In this document: piece after piece, positions 56,185 to 64,000 of the stretch
Position numbering within the stretch: the first letter of the stretch is position 1
How the letters are laid out: each line of letters starts with the position of its first letter
Assembly (NCBI RefSeq): GCF_004786095.1
Contig: NZ_RHPJ01000002.1
Coordinates: 434,001-498,000, forward strand
Length of the DNA stretch: 64,000 nucleotides
Source of the DNA: Serinibacter arcticus
GTDB lineage: Bacteria > Actinomycetota > Actinomycetes > Actinomycetales > Beutenbergiaceae
Direction of reading: 5' to 3'
The notes under the pieces: model-generated
Told to the model about the DNA's origin: nothing
What the model saw: only the letters and a program-made list of their open reading frames with translations
The model's database searches: none
Made by a program: the position numbers and the translations under genes

Positions 56185-57136
56185 TTTTGTACTCCGCTGG
56201 GCGGAAATGCGCGGGCGCAGTGAGGTGGGGTACCGAGAGCTCGACCCGCATCACCCATTTCGGCGGTTCTTTGGGATGACGTCGGACGGCCGTATATCTA
56301 TTGCCTTTTTGAGTCGGCGACGTCCTCCGGAACTCGAGCTCTCGGATCTAGTCGAAGTGCGTTCCGGGTTCCGTCAAAAGGACGAAACGTGGCTACTTGA
56401 GTTGGTTCTACTGAATGAGGGGTCGATCTCAGTATTTTCGCGACTGGCTGTGGATCTATTTGCCCGAACAGAGGATGCTCCGGACGATTCAATGGGATTC
56501 TCTCGCCTGGTGGAGGCCGTGGCAGATTGGCGCCGCTTGCTATCTGTTCCGCAGAAGGTTCGGCTTGGTGAGCAGGCATACCGTGGCCTTTGCGCGGAGT
56601 TGCACTTTCTCTACTTTGGCGCGTACTCCAGGACTGGGTTGATGCGGACAGCTGTCGACAGTTGGGTAGGTCCGCTCGGGGCACCTCAAGACTTCGAGTT
56701 CAACGATGGAAATGTTGAGGTCAAGTCCGTGCGGCCGCTGGGAGCCGCAATCACAATCAGTTCAGCGGCGCAACTTTCGACGGAGTGGTCCGAGTTGTTG
56801 CTTGTAGTTCATCGTGTCGAAGGCCCGCTCGAGTATTCTGCCGAAGGTATTTCCGCCGCAACTTTAGTTGAGTCTGTTCGTTCGGTGTTGATGTCCGAGG
56901 GGGGCGGTGCGGAAAACCTTCTCTCTCGCCTGGACCGCCTTGGCGTCGATATTTCAGATAAGTACTACACCAGTCCTGTGAGGTTCTTGAGCGAGACGGT
57001 TTACCGAGTGGACGAAGATTTCCCCCGAATCACGGTGGCCGATGTTCCGGCTGGGGTTGAGAGGGTCTCGTACCAGTTGAACTTATCTTCAATTGCGTCT
57101 TATATTGTGGCGAGTTCGGAGGGTTCGAAAGCATGA
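56174..57136 (+). CDS. PD-(D/E)XK protein (DUF4420) of the Mza-type system
   Basis: This is a 320-residue protein of the DUF4420 group of putative PD-(D/E)XK nucleases. The likely active-site pieces are a glutamate in RGLCAELHFLYFG near residue 140 and the pair D...E-x-K in DFEFNDGNVEVKSVRP near 173-186. The N-terminal third (DLVEVRSGFRQKDETWLLEL) is a separate beta-rich domain. It may cut DNA as the effector of the system. ATG 56174, with GGAG upstream, is preferred to ATG 56150. It overlaps the genes on both sides, which supports one transcript. Confidence 0.88.
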   Translation: MRSDFVLRWAEMRGRSEVGYRELDPHHPFRRFFGMTSDGRISIAFLSRRRPPELELSDLVEVRSGFRQKDETWLLELVLLNEGSISVFSRLAVDLFARTEDAPDDSMGFSRLVEAVADWRRLLSVPQKVRLGEQAYRGLCAELHFLYFGAYSRTGLMRTAVDSWVGPLGAPQDFEFNDGNVEVKSVRPLGAAITISSAAQLSTEWSELLLVVHRVEGPLEYSAEGISAATLVESVRSVLMSEGGGAENLLSRLDRLGVDISDKYYTSPVRFLSETVYRVDEDFPRITVADVPAGVERVSYQLNLSSIASYIVASSEGSKA

Positions 57137-59205
57137 GTGTGGACGAGTATCGCCGTGAGTTGCTCGATGATGCCGCTGCCTTAGCAGAAGCTGAGGGCGA
57201 GTACTTCAAGGCCGCGCTCATGCAAATCCTCGCGGGGCAACTCTCTGAGGCCGGAGAATTTGTGGACCCGCGGGTGGTTAACTTTGTCGCGAGCGACGCC
57301 GGCGGTCGCGAGGTGGCGGTTGACGCCTTCGATCTTGGGGACGACGACGACTCGGTAGCGCTAGCGATCCTGGTGACGACTGAGGAACTGGGGTCGGGCA
57401 CCATGGCGACGGCTGCTGCTCGTTACGCCTTTCGAAGCCTCGAAGCATTCCTCAGGGATTCAGTCAGTGGCGTGTTCGAGAAGGATCGCGAGCCGAGCGA
57501 GATGGCGTTTCAGTTTAGTCGGGAGGTGCGAGAGCGTGCAGGGCGAACTACGAGATACCGGTTGTATCTTTTTACGGACGCGACACTCGGCTCGCGCGTT
57601 CGGAGTTTCGATTCGTCCGAACTGAACGGAATCCCGCTGGACTATCATGTTTGGGACGCAAGCCGGCTAAATGATCTGGCGGAGTCGAAACTCGATCATG
57701 AGGCGTTGGAGATTGATCTTGCGCAACACATCCAAGGTGGTCTTCGCGTACTGGCGGTCGGAGACCCCGGACAGGAAATAAGTACCTTCCTGGCCGCGGT
57801 TCCGGGCGCTCTTCTGGCGGATCTGTACGGTCAATATGGTAGTCGCTTACTGGAGGGTAATGTCCGGTCGTACCTAAGTGGTGTCGGTAAGACGAACAAG
57901 GGTATCCGAGAGACAGCTACAGTCTCACCTCAGTTTTTCCTCCCGTATAACAATGGCATCTCGGCGACGGCGGCCTCCGTTACCCTCGACGAGGCCACGG
58001 GTAATCTTGTCCGCCTCATCGATCTGCAGATCGTCAACGGTGGTCAGACCACAGCCACTTTGTTCTACACGAGGCGTGACTCGAAGGTCCCCGTTGACCT
58101 CGGCGACGTCTTCGTGCAGATGAAGTTGATTGTTGTGCCGCCTCAGGTGGCGCTTGAGATGGTTCCGAAGATCTCGCGTTTCGCGAACACGCAGAATAGG
58201 GTGAGCGAGGCCGATTTCTTCGCGAATCACCCTTACCACGTTCGTCTTGAGGAGATGTCGCGTCGCGTCTCCGCCCCGGCATCGGCGGGCTCAACCGTGC
58301 AGACTCGTTGGTTCTATGAGAGGGCGCGGGGTCAATACAAGAGCGAGCGTGGGATGAAGATGGGTGTCGAGCAAAGGGCTTTCGATTCGAAGTTCCCTCG
58401 TCGGCAAATACTTACCAAAACTGATGTTGCGCGCTACGAGATGTCGTGGCGGATGCATCCCCATCTTGTGAGTAAGGGTGCTCAGATTAATTTTGCTGAG
58501 TTTGCGAGAGTGGTCGACAGCGAGTGGGTCCGTGATTCCGATGCCTTCAACGAGGCCTATTTTCGCGACGTGGTGGCGCGGTCTATCCTCTATAATCAGA
58601 TTAGAGCTAGGGTTGCCCGGTCGAGTTGGTACGAAAGTGGTTACTTGGCGAATATCACGACCTATGCAATGGCGAAGCTCGTACGCGAGGTGAATCGGCA
58701 CAGTCCTGGAAATGTCGTCGATCTAGGCCAGATATGGCGGTCGCAGGCAGTCTCGAGTGTGGTCCTAGACGAGGCCGAGCGTTTGGCTGAGTGCGCGCTG
58801 TCCCACTTGACGTCGGCTACGCGTATTGTGACAAATGTGACCGAATGGGCGAAGCGTCCTGCCTGTTGGCAGTCGTTCGAAGCTGTTCCCGTTGATCTCA
58901 GTACGGAGTTTCTCGGATCCTTGGTCGCCACGGAGTCGCTGCGCGATCAGAGGTCGGCGGCCAAATCGGCGAGGAAGATAGACAACACGATTGACATTCA
59001 GGCTCGCGCGCTAAAGGTGCCCGCGGAGTCCTGGGCTAGCCTGCGCGACTTCGGTGTGAAATACAGTGTTTCAACTGAGAAAGATCGTAGCATTCTCGCT
59101 ATCGTTTTGCGGGGCGGTCTTCCGTCAGTGGCGCAGGCTAAGGTGCTTTTCGCGCTGGTGGAACGTGCGAGGAGGATTGGCTTCACTGAGATTGAGGATC
59201 GTTGA
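57133..59205 (+). CDS. AIPR-family protein of the Mza-type system
   Basis: This is a 690-residue protein with the AIPR (abortive infection phage resistance) domain. Hallmarks are NVRSYLSGVGKTNKGIRETA, FLPYNNGISATA near 270 and LQIVNGGQTTATLFY near 300, followed by FANTQNRVSEADFFANHPYH. The N-terminal 200 residues contain a separate domain with EVAVDAFDLGDDDDSVALAI that resembles a nuclease-like fold, but I cannot confirm active residues. It is the last gene of the operon, overlapping its neighbour by four bases. AIPR proteins are linked to phage resistance; the molecular action is unknown. Confidence 0.9.
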   Translation: MSVDEYRRELLDDAAALAEAEGEYFKAALMQILAGQLSEAGEFVDPRVVNFVASDAGGREVAVDAFDLGDDDDSVALAILVTTEELGSGTMATAAARYAFRSLEAFLRDSVSGVFEKDREPSEMAFQFSREVRERAGRTTRYRLYLFTDATLGSRVRSFDSSELNGIPLDYHVWDASRLNDLAESKLDHEALEIDLAQHIQGGLRVLAVGDPGQEISTFLAAVPGALLADLYGQYGSRLLEGNVRSYLSGVGKTNKGIRETATVSPQFFLPYNNGISATAASVTLDEATGNLVRLIDLQIVNGGQTTATLFYTRRDSKVPVDLGDVFVQMKLIVVPPQVALEMVPKISRFANTQNRVSEADFFANHPYHVRLEEMSRRVSAPASAGSTVQTRWFYERARGQYKSERGMKMGVEQRAFDSKFPRRQILTKTDVARYEMSWRMHPHLVSKGAQINFAEFARVVDSEWVRDSDAFNEAYFRDVVARSILYNQIRARVARSSWYESGYLANITTYAMAKLVREVNRHSPGNVVDLGQIWRSQAVSSVVLDEAERLAECALSHLTSATRIVTNVTEWAKRPACWQSFEAVPVDLSTEFLGSLVATESLRDQRSAAKSARKIDNTIDIQARALKVPAESWASLRDFGVKYSVSTEKDRSILAIVLRGGLPSVAQAKVLFALVERARRIGFTEIEDR

Positions 59206-59279
59206 GTTTTGGGGATATAGTATTTCTTCGATTTCCCTCGATTTGTCCTACTTGGTCTTGGACGGGTTCACCCAGTGTC

Positions 59280-59841
59280 GTGGCTGGAGAGCGTGGCGCG
59301 CCGTCCAGCCCTGGCGCTTACCCGGCGCCAGGGCTGGACTGCTCCCATGCCGTCACCCGCAGCGTCGCCCTCCTCGTTGTCCGCCGCGACCCGGATACGG
59401 GTCCGCTCCTGCTTCTCGGTTACTGGGGCGGCCGGTTCTGGGCGCGCAAGGACGCGGGATCGTGGTCCATCCCCAATGGCGAGGACGCCGAGGACGAGCC
59501 GGCCGAGGCCGCCGCGCGTCGGGAGCTCGCCGAGCAGACCGGTTACGCCTACCCGCCCGACGTCGAGCTGGGCGACCTCGGCGAGTTCACCCAGTCCCGC
59601 AAGACCGTTCGGGTCTTCCTCGGCGTCGAGGAGCCCGACCTCCCAACCACCTGGGGCTTCGCCGACTTCCGCAGCAACACCTTCGAGGTGGAGTAGCCGC
59701 CGCGGTCGGGCGACGTGCGCGAATTTCCCGAGCTGGAACGCGTCGGTTGGTCTCGACCCAGGTCGCGCGCACCCTCCTGGTGAAGGGTCAGGTTCCAGCG
59801 ATCGAGGCCGCCGTCGCACACCTGGGTGAGGAGACGAGCGA
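59280..59841 (+). pseudogene. NUDIX hydrolase pseudogene
   Basis: This is a broken member of a NUDIX family whose intact members read SNTFE-x-EWPPRSG near the end. Here the frame reads RSVALLVVRRDPDTGP, FWARKDAGSWSIPNGE and SNTFEVE, then a TAG where Trp is expected, then PPRSGDVREFPELERVGW in the same frame. The expected final helix appears only in another frame (ARTLLVKGQVPAIEAAVAHL), so a frameshift follows. The Nudix box is also worn: RRELAEQTG has Gln in place of the second catalytic-box Glu. No good start codon precedes the domain, since the terminator hairpin lies there. The 5' end may have been lost when the island arrived. Confidence 0.82.
59303..59339 (+). terminator. Terminator of the defence operon
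   Basis: GTCCAGCCCTGGCGC and GCGCCAGGGCTGGAC form a perfect 15-bp stem with a seven-base loop, about 97 bases after the AIPR stop and at the point where base composition returns to the host level. Confidence 0.85.
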
Positions 59842-59980
59842 CCCCGCGGTCGCCCGGTTCCATCCTCCGGCGCGATTGTGGTACCTCAGGCCTGCCATGA
59901 ACGCAGCAGCACTGTTGCCGCGCGCGATCCACCCCGCAGTTCCGTCGTCCGGGAGCACCGACCCCCAAACCGAGGAGAGA

Positions 59981-60995
59981 ACGTGACCGAACCGCTCGCC
60001 GTCGTCGTCCGCAACGACACCCTCCACCTCGGGCCCGTGCGCGTCCACTTCCGGCGGACCGTGCGGATCCCCGAGAAGGGCCTCCATCACCTGCCGCCTA
60101 GCCTCGATCGTTCCCGCTCCGCCGGGTGCAGGACTAACCCGACACTGCGGCCGCTGACGGGTTCGCCCACAGCGGCGTGATGCTTCCGATCCGTCAGCGC
60201 GGGGCGATGTGGCTCGATCTCGGCGGCGAGGAACCAGCGGCGCTGCAGACCGCGATCGGCAAGGTGTGCGCCGTCAGCGGCGCGATCTGGTCCGAGACGC
60301 TCACCGCCGACCCGCAGAGCTACGTGTCCCTCCCGCGGCAGCCCTGGCTCGACGGCGTCAACTCGGGCGAGGGGTCCGTGCGCCAGTTTGTCGCGACCCG
60401 GCTCGGGCTCGGCGCCACGGTCGAGGGCCAGGTCACCGGCAAGGAGACGGTCGGCGGCTTCCAGTTGCGCGCTGTGGGCCTCGCCGCCGAGGCCTGGAAG
60501 GCGCAGAAGGCGGCGTCCCCGCAGATCCGTGGGGCGGCAGGCGTTCACGTGATGGCCGATGTCTCATTCGGCTCGGGGGTCGGCGCCGGCCGCACGATGC
60601 GCCAGAAGATCTACCGCGACTCCCGTCCCCTCGACGACTACGACCCGGGGCGTTCCGCCCGCGTGTTCGTTCACCTCTGCTCCGCCGAGCAGTGGACGGC
60701 GATCACAGGGGAGGCGCCCCCGCCGTCGCACAACGACCGCGAGACGTACGTCCACCTCAACCTGCCGTTGTTCGACTACTTCGACGACGGCGAGGACATC
60801 GCCCCGAGCGACATTCTCGCCACCGTCAAGACGGTCGGCGACGTGCTGGAACTAGACGAGCCCGCCTTCACCCCCACAAAGCCGGCGACCGTGGTCGTGC
60901 TGAAGGACAAGGGAGGGGACTCCGTCGCACCGGGGGAGTGGTGCGTCGGGTGCGCCCCGCCTCTTGCCATCCGGCGCCCGGCCTCGGAAGGGTGA
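59981..60995 (+). pseudogene. Disrupted hypothetical gene (frameshift plus stop)
   Basis: The 5' part starts at GTG 59981 (after GAGGAGAG) and reads VTEPLAVVVRNDTLHLGPV and RIPEKGLHHLPPSLD. After that, sense continues in the +2 frame as FPLRRVQD, a TAA where Tyr is expected, and PDTAAADGFAHSGVMLPIRQ, joining the long frame that ends at 60995 (WLDLGGEEPAALQTAIGKVC, RPLDDYDPGRSARVFVHLCS, LDEPAFTPTKPATVVVLKDK). One base appears missing near 60108, and one nonsense change lies at about 60134. A shortened product from GTG 60177 is possible. The family is an uncharacterised protein found whole in other actinobacteria. Confidence 0.8.
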
Positions 60996-60999
60996 ACCG

Positions 61000-61764
61000 A
61001 TGAGACGCTCCGCTCTGACCCTCGGTGCCGTGCTCCTCGCGGGTTCGCTCGTCGCCTGCACGCCCTCGTCCGACGGCGACGACGCCGCTCCGGGCGAGTC
61101 CGCGACGCCGTCGACCAGCGAGACCGAGTCCCCCTCCGAGGAGGCGACCAGCGCCAGCCCGACGGCCACCACCGCCACCGAGACCGAGCCGCCGCCGTCG
61201 GAGCCCGCCGTCGACATCCCCGCCCAGGTGCTGCCCGAAACGACCCTCGACGCCGAGCTCCTCGGCACGGCCGACCAGCCGCGCAAGGAGGCCACCGGCA
61301 TCACGGCCTGGCGCCTCCCCGAGGACTGCCGGCCGCCGACCCCGGACGCCCTCGACATGTGGACCGTCACCCAGGGCTCGGGCGAGTTCGAGGAGCCCGT
61401 CGGGATCCAACAGGTCGCTGTATTCGCGGACGCCGGTGCGGCTACGGCCGCAGCCGACGCCCTCCTCGCGTCGATGGAGAGCTGCACGGCGACCGAGGGC
61501 GCGGCGACGCGCTACGTCGTCGAGGGGGTCGACATCGGAGCCCAGGGCCACGGCCTGGTGACCGACTACTACGGCGCGTCCGCCACCGGCGACCTCGCCG
61601 CCGCGATCGGCGACTACGTCGCGCAGACGCGCCGCGGCACGGCCGTCACCCTCGTGGGCTATCAGGGCGGCGAGAGCCAGGTCCAGTCGGCGGGCCAGAG
61701 CACCCGACTGCTCCTCGCCACGGCGTGGGAGCGCCTGTGCGTCTACGACAGCGAGGGGTGCTGA
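61000..61764 (+). CDS. Predicted lipoprotein
   Basis: This is a 254-residue lipoprotein. The lipobox is SLVACTP (Cys near 20), and a Ser/Thr/Glu/Pro-rich linker runs to about 70. The folded part has single cysteines that could pair (EDCRPPTPD; MESCTATEG; ERLCVYDSEGC) and a mixed alpha/beta pattern that loosely recalls the extracytoplasmic PknH-type sensor domain; I would not assign it firmly. ATG 61000 follows GGAAGGG. It starts five bases after the disrupted gene and is convergent with the cupin gene. Confidence 0.75.
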   Translation: MRRSALTLGAVLLAGSLVACTPSSDGDDAAPGESATPSTSETESPSEEATSASPTATTATETEPPPSEPAVDIPAQVLPETTLDAELLGTADQPRKEATGITAWRLPEDCRPPTPDALDMWTVTQGSGEFEEPVGIQQVAVFADAGAATAAADALLASMESCTATEGAATRYVVEGVDIGAQGHGLVTDYYGASATGDLAAAIGDYVAQTRRGTAVTLVGYQGGESQVQSAGQSTRLLLATAWERLCVYDSEGC

Positions 61765-61782
61765 GCGCCGTCGTCGACGCGG

Positions 61783-62190
61783 TCAGCCCCCGGACGACGC
61801 CGAGTACTCGGCGTCGGTGACGTGGTCGCCCCACCGGGCGCTCTCCTCGCCGTCCGGCGTCTCCCACAGCGCGAGGTGGGTCATGAAGCTGTCGGGCGCA
61901 GCGCCGTGCCAGTGCTCCTCACCGGGAGGGCTGTAGACGGTCTGGCCGGCCGAGACCTCGACGATCTCGCCGCCGCGCGCCTGGACCAGGGCCGTGCCCT
62001 CCACGATGCGGAGCGTCTGGCCCAGCGGGTGGGAGTGCCACGCGGTGCGCGCCCCGGGGGAGAAGCGGACGAGGCCGGCGCTGAGGCGCTGCCCCTCGTC
62101 CTGCGGGGAGACGACCGGGTCGAGCCAGACGTCGCCGGTGAACCACTCGGGCGGGTTCTTCACGGTCGGGCTGGTGGGGAGGATCCTCAT
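61783..62190 (-). CDS. Cupin-domain protein
   Basis: This is a 135-residue single-domain cupin. The metal-binding motifs are TAWHSHPLGQTLRIVEGTA (motif 1) and SPPGEEHWHGAAPDSFMTHL (motif 2), with His residues as expected. The N-terminus (MRILPTSPTVKNPPEWFTGD) resembles the family related to hydroxynitrile lyase-like cupins and quercetin dioxygenase-like enzymes, often linked with carboxymuconolactone decarboxylase-like genes. The reaction is unknown. It lies 30 bases after the cyclophilin-like lipoprotein gene and is probably cotranscribed with it. Confidence 0.88.
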   Translation of the reverse strand: MRILPTSPTVKNPPEWFTGDVWLDPVVSPQDEGQRLSAGLVRFSPGARTAWHSHPLGQTLRIVEGTALVQARGGEIVEVSAGQTVYSPPGEEHWHGAAPDSFMTHLALWETPDGEESARWGDHVTDAEYSASSGG

Positions 62191-62220
62191 GGTGCTGCCT
62201 CTCGGGTGGGGGTGGATGGT

Positions 62221-62814
62221 TCAGGCGGGCGCGACGACGACCGTGAACGGGCCGGTCATCGCCTCGATCGCGGCGACGTCGTCGAACGTGCCGAGGCGGG
62301 CGATGCCCGTGTAGTACCCGACGTCGCCGTAGTACAGGACGAGATCGCCGCTCGGCGCGTAGAACCCGATGTCGGCGATCTCGGGGTCGTCGCCGGGCGG
62401 CATGCCCGCCATCGGCAGCGGCGTCTCGAGCCGGGCGATCTTCTCCACGGCGTTGAAGTCGTCGAAGGCCAAGGTCAGGGGCAGCTGCTGCGCCAGCGCC
62501 CGGGCGGCGGGGGAGTCGTTCAGCGTGGCGGTGATGCGCTGCTCACCGATCGTCAGCGTGACGGCGGTTCCGGTCGGCTCGGGCACGGTCTCTCCTGACT
62601 CCGGGGTGGGCGGGGTGGTCTGGGCCGGGGCGCTCGGCGGCGGGCTCGGCAACGCGGTCGGGCCGGGGGACGACAGCACGGTCGGGGACGACGAAGGCGC
62701 GGCCGGCGCTTCGCCGTCGCCCGCGGTGCACGCCCCCAGGGCGAGCAGTCCGGTCAGCAGCGTGAACGCCGAGCACCGCACGCTCGCGCGGCGGCCGTCG
62801 ACACGGATGGTCAC
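62221..62814 (-). CDS. Cyclophilin-like-fold lipoprotein
   Basis: This is a 197-residue predicted lipoprotein. The lipobox is LALGACTAG (Cys near 29), and a Pro/Ser/Thr-rich linker runs to about 82. The domain that follows (TLTIGEQRITATLNDSPAAR, LPLTLAFDDFNAVEKIARLE, GDLVLYYGD, YYTGIARLG) matches the bacterial cyclophilin-like fold proteins often paired with cupins, carboxymuconolactone decarboxylases or flavodoxins. No peptidyl-prolyl isomerase activity should be assumed. It is first gene of a two-gene leftward unit and divergent from the MmyB-type regulator, which may control it. Confidence 0.82.
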   Translation of the reverse strand: MTIRVDGRRASVRCSAFTLLTGLLALGACTAGDGEAPAAPSSSPTVLSSPGPTALPSPPPSAPAQTTPPTPESGETVPEPTGTAVTLTIGEQRITATLNDSPAARALAQQLPLTLAFDDFNAVEKIARLETPLPMAGMPPGDDPEIADIGFYAPSGDLVLYYGDVGYYTGIARLGTFDDVAAIEAMTGPFTVVVAPA

Positions 62815-62951
62815 GCCGGCTCCCTCCTGCTCGCGCCGGACGGCGGGAGCACGTCCCAGTGAAGACCTGTCCCACGCGCGCGGGGAGTCCCTGCGGGAAC
62901 GTGTACCGACAGGGCATCCCTCACCGCCCGGGGCACCCCTACCGTGAGGTC

Positions 62952-63842
62952 ATGGACAACCGAGCCGAGGTGCGCGAGTTCCTCATGACGCGTCGGGCCC
63001 GCCTGACGCCCGCCGACGTCGGCCTGCCCGCCGGCGGGAACCGGCGCGTGCCCGGCCTGCGCCGGGCCGAGGTCGCCACGCTCGCCGACGTCAGCGTGGA
63101 GTACTACGCCAAGCTCGAGCGCGGCGACGTCGCGGGCGCCTCCGCCTCCGTGCTGGAGTCGCTCTCGCGGGCCCTCCAGCTCGACGAGACCGAGCGCCGT
63201 CACCTGCACCACCTGGCGCGCGCCGCCGACGGCATCCCCGCCTCCGGTCGCGCCCGACGCCGGGCGACGGCGCAGCAGCCCGCGCGCCAGGGGCTGCAGC
63301 GCACGCTCGACGCGATCACCGGCGGACCCGCGTTCGTGCGCGACCGTCGGCAGAACCTCATCGCCACCAACGCGCTCGGCACCGCGTTCTACTCGCCCGT
63401 GATCGGCGACGGCGGGCGCGTGCCCAACCTCGCCCGGTTCCAGTTCCTGGACCCCGCCTCGCGCGACTTCTACCCCGACTGGGAGCTGTTCGCCGCGATG
63501 TGCGTGGGCATCATGCGCGCCGAGGCCGGCCGCGACCCCCACGACCGCGCGCTGCAGGACCTCGTGGGCGAGCTCACCACGCGCAGCGAGACGTTCAGCC
63601 GGCTCTGGTCGGCGCACGACGTGCGCACCCACGGCGCCGGGACCAAGCGCTTCCACCACCCGGTGGTCGGCGAGCTGGTCCTGAGCTACGAGGAGCTGTC
63701 GGTCGCGGCCGAGGACGGGCTGGCCCTGCTCGTCTACACGGCCGAGCCGGGATCGCCGTCGGCCGAGCGCCTGCAGATCCTCGCGAGCTGGGCGAGCGAC
63801 GCCGGCGTCCGCTCCGCCGTCCACGACCGATCGGGGCCGTGA
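62952..63842 (+). CDS. XRE/MmyB-type transcriptional regulator
   Basis: This is a 296-residue regulator. An N-terminal XRE helix-turn-helix (VPGLRRAEVATLADVSVEYY, AKLERGD) is followed by the MmyB-like ligand-binding domain (about 110-290) with typical DFYPDWELFAAMCVGIMRAE, HDVRTHGAGTKRFHHPVVGE and LVYTAEPGSPSAERLQ. The domain binds fatty-acid-like ligands in known members. Regulators of this type usually sit divergent to oxidoreductase, cupin or cyclophilin-like genes that they control, as here. ATG 62952 follows GTGAGGTC, and the domain begins right after it. Confidence 0.9.
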   Translation: MDNRAEVREFLMTRRARLTPADVGLPAGGNRRVPGLRRAEVATLADVSVEYYAKLERGDVAGASASVLESLSRALQLDETERRHLHHLARAADGIPASGRARRRATAQQPARQGLQRTLDAITGGPAFVRDRRQNLIATNALGTAFYSPVIGDGGRVPNLARFQFLDPASRDFYPDWELFAAMCVGIMRAEAGRDPHDRALQDLVGELTTRSETFSRLWSAHDVRTHGAGTKRFHHPVVGELVLSYEELSVAAEDGLALLVYTAEPGSPSAERLQILASWASDAGVRSAVHDRSGP

Positions 63843-63911
63843 CGCGCCCCGAAGCTAGGATCGACCAGGTGGGACGAGCTTTCGTCCCCGCTCGGAGAAG
63901 AGGACGTCATC

Positions 63912-64000
63912 GTGTCTGACACCAGTGCCACGCAGGCAGAAGAGAACACCCGTGCGACCGGCACCGCGCGGGTGAAGCGCGGCATGGCGGACATGCTCAA
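63912..64000 (+). CDS. pdxS: Pyridoxal 5'-phosphate synthase subunit PdxS (start only)
   Basis: Only the first 29 codons are in the window. The start is GTG 63912, after GAGG ten bases upstream. After a short Thr/Ala/Glu-rich N-terminal tail the sequence reads GTARVKRGMADML, which is the conserved beginning of PdxS, the PLP-synthase barrel that combines ribose 5-phosphate, glyceraldehyde 3-phosphate and ammonia from PdxT. The rest, and presumably pdxT, lie beyond the edge. Confidence 0.85.
   Translation, partial: MSDTSATQAEENTRATGTARVKRGMADML

Larger units (their letters stand above)
50201..59302. other. Defence island of the Mza type next to tRNA-Ser
   Basis: About 9.1 kb holds five rightward genes (methyltransferase, MORC ATPase, Z1 ATPase, PD-(D/E)XK protein, AIPR). 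The base composition is clearly less GC-rich than the flanks (my by-eye estimate is mid-50s percent against low 70s), with many A/T third positions. It begins at the 3' end of tRNA-Ser(GCT) and ends just before a terminator hairpin and a NUDIX pseudogene. I see no integrase, transposase or repeated tRNA end, so how it moved is not visible. Confidence 0.8.

Noticed and set aside
59262-59284. Possible second copy of the tRNA-Ser 3' end (GGGTTCA-CCCA-GTC) as an attachment site
   Set aside because: The match needs several gaps and covers only a few bases of the T-arm, so it is too weak to claim.
59878-60180. A 100-codon frame starting ATGAACGC or GTGCCTCA between the two pseudogenes
   Set aside because: It reads through the end of the NUDIX remnant and the start of the disrupted gene, in no frame matching either protein.
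60177-60995. Intact 272-residue gene
   Set aside because: The frame is only the 3' part of a longer gene whose 5' end is readable upstream in another frame, with a stop between.

Overview
The window is high-GC actinobacterial chromosome, most likely from the order Micrococcales. The evidence is GTG/TTG starts, very GC-rich third codon positions, long antisense open frames, F420-type oxidoreductases, and several secreted proteins ending in three S-layer homology (SLH) repeats of the type found in that order. I cannot name a genus from sequence alone.

Layout. 1-9.1 kb: tail of a histidine kinase with its NarL-type regulator; a leftward operon of three small membrane proteins and a phytoene-desaturase-like flavoprotein; a small hypothetical gene; a DUF6630-like gene; an NCS2 permease; and pgi. 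9.4-23.1 kb: three very large secreted SLH proteins (an ExeM/NucH-type nuclease fused to a 5'-nucleotidase, and two paralogous alpha/beta-hydrolase proteins with Calx-beta-like domains). Between them lie a TetR regulator and a divergent alpha/beta hydrolase with two clear palindromic operators. 23.2-37.1 kb: housekeeping genes (trxA, an MFS exporter, pgm, a DUF5926 gene, a GT2 glycosyltransferase, a large membrane protein, pheA, a diacylglycerol-kinase-like protein, serS, a HAD phosphatase and an AGE-family epimerase). 37.4-50.2 kb: a DUF559-like protein, DoxX, a small redox cluster (LLM oxidoreductase, quinone oxidoreductase, DDN-type protein), tRNA-Ser(TGA), two tandem lipoprotein paralogues, a pair of secreted proteins of unknown role, and a DUF4956-VTC-polymerase-carbohydrate-binding-lipoprotein operon.

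50.2-59.3 kb is the most remarkable part. Directly after tRNA-Ser(GCT) lies a lower-GC island of five co-directed genes: a C5-cytosine DNA methyltransferase, a MORC/Hsp90-type GHKL ATPase, a Z1-domain helicase-like ATPase, a PD-(D/E)XK (DUF4420) protein and an AIPR protein. The last four are joined by short overlaps. This matches the MORC-Z1-DUF4420-AIPR restriction-like defence systems called Mza, whose mechanism is largely unknown. The island carries no integrase. Just beyond it are two decaying genes: a NUDIX pseudogene and a disrupted hypothetical gene, each with an in-frame stop and a frameshift. The window ends with a lipoprotein, a cupin/cyclophilin-like pair, an MmyB-type regulator and the first codons of pdxS.

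A second original observation is a dispersed family of long imperfect intergenic palindromes. Each half resembles CCGAGAACGTCC-AGGTCGCG-ATCC. There are five clear copies and one diverged copy, mostly between convergent genes or after gene ends. They differ inside the arms, but the two arms of each copy remain complementary.
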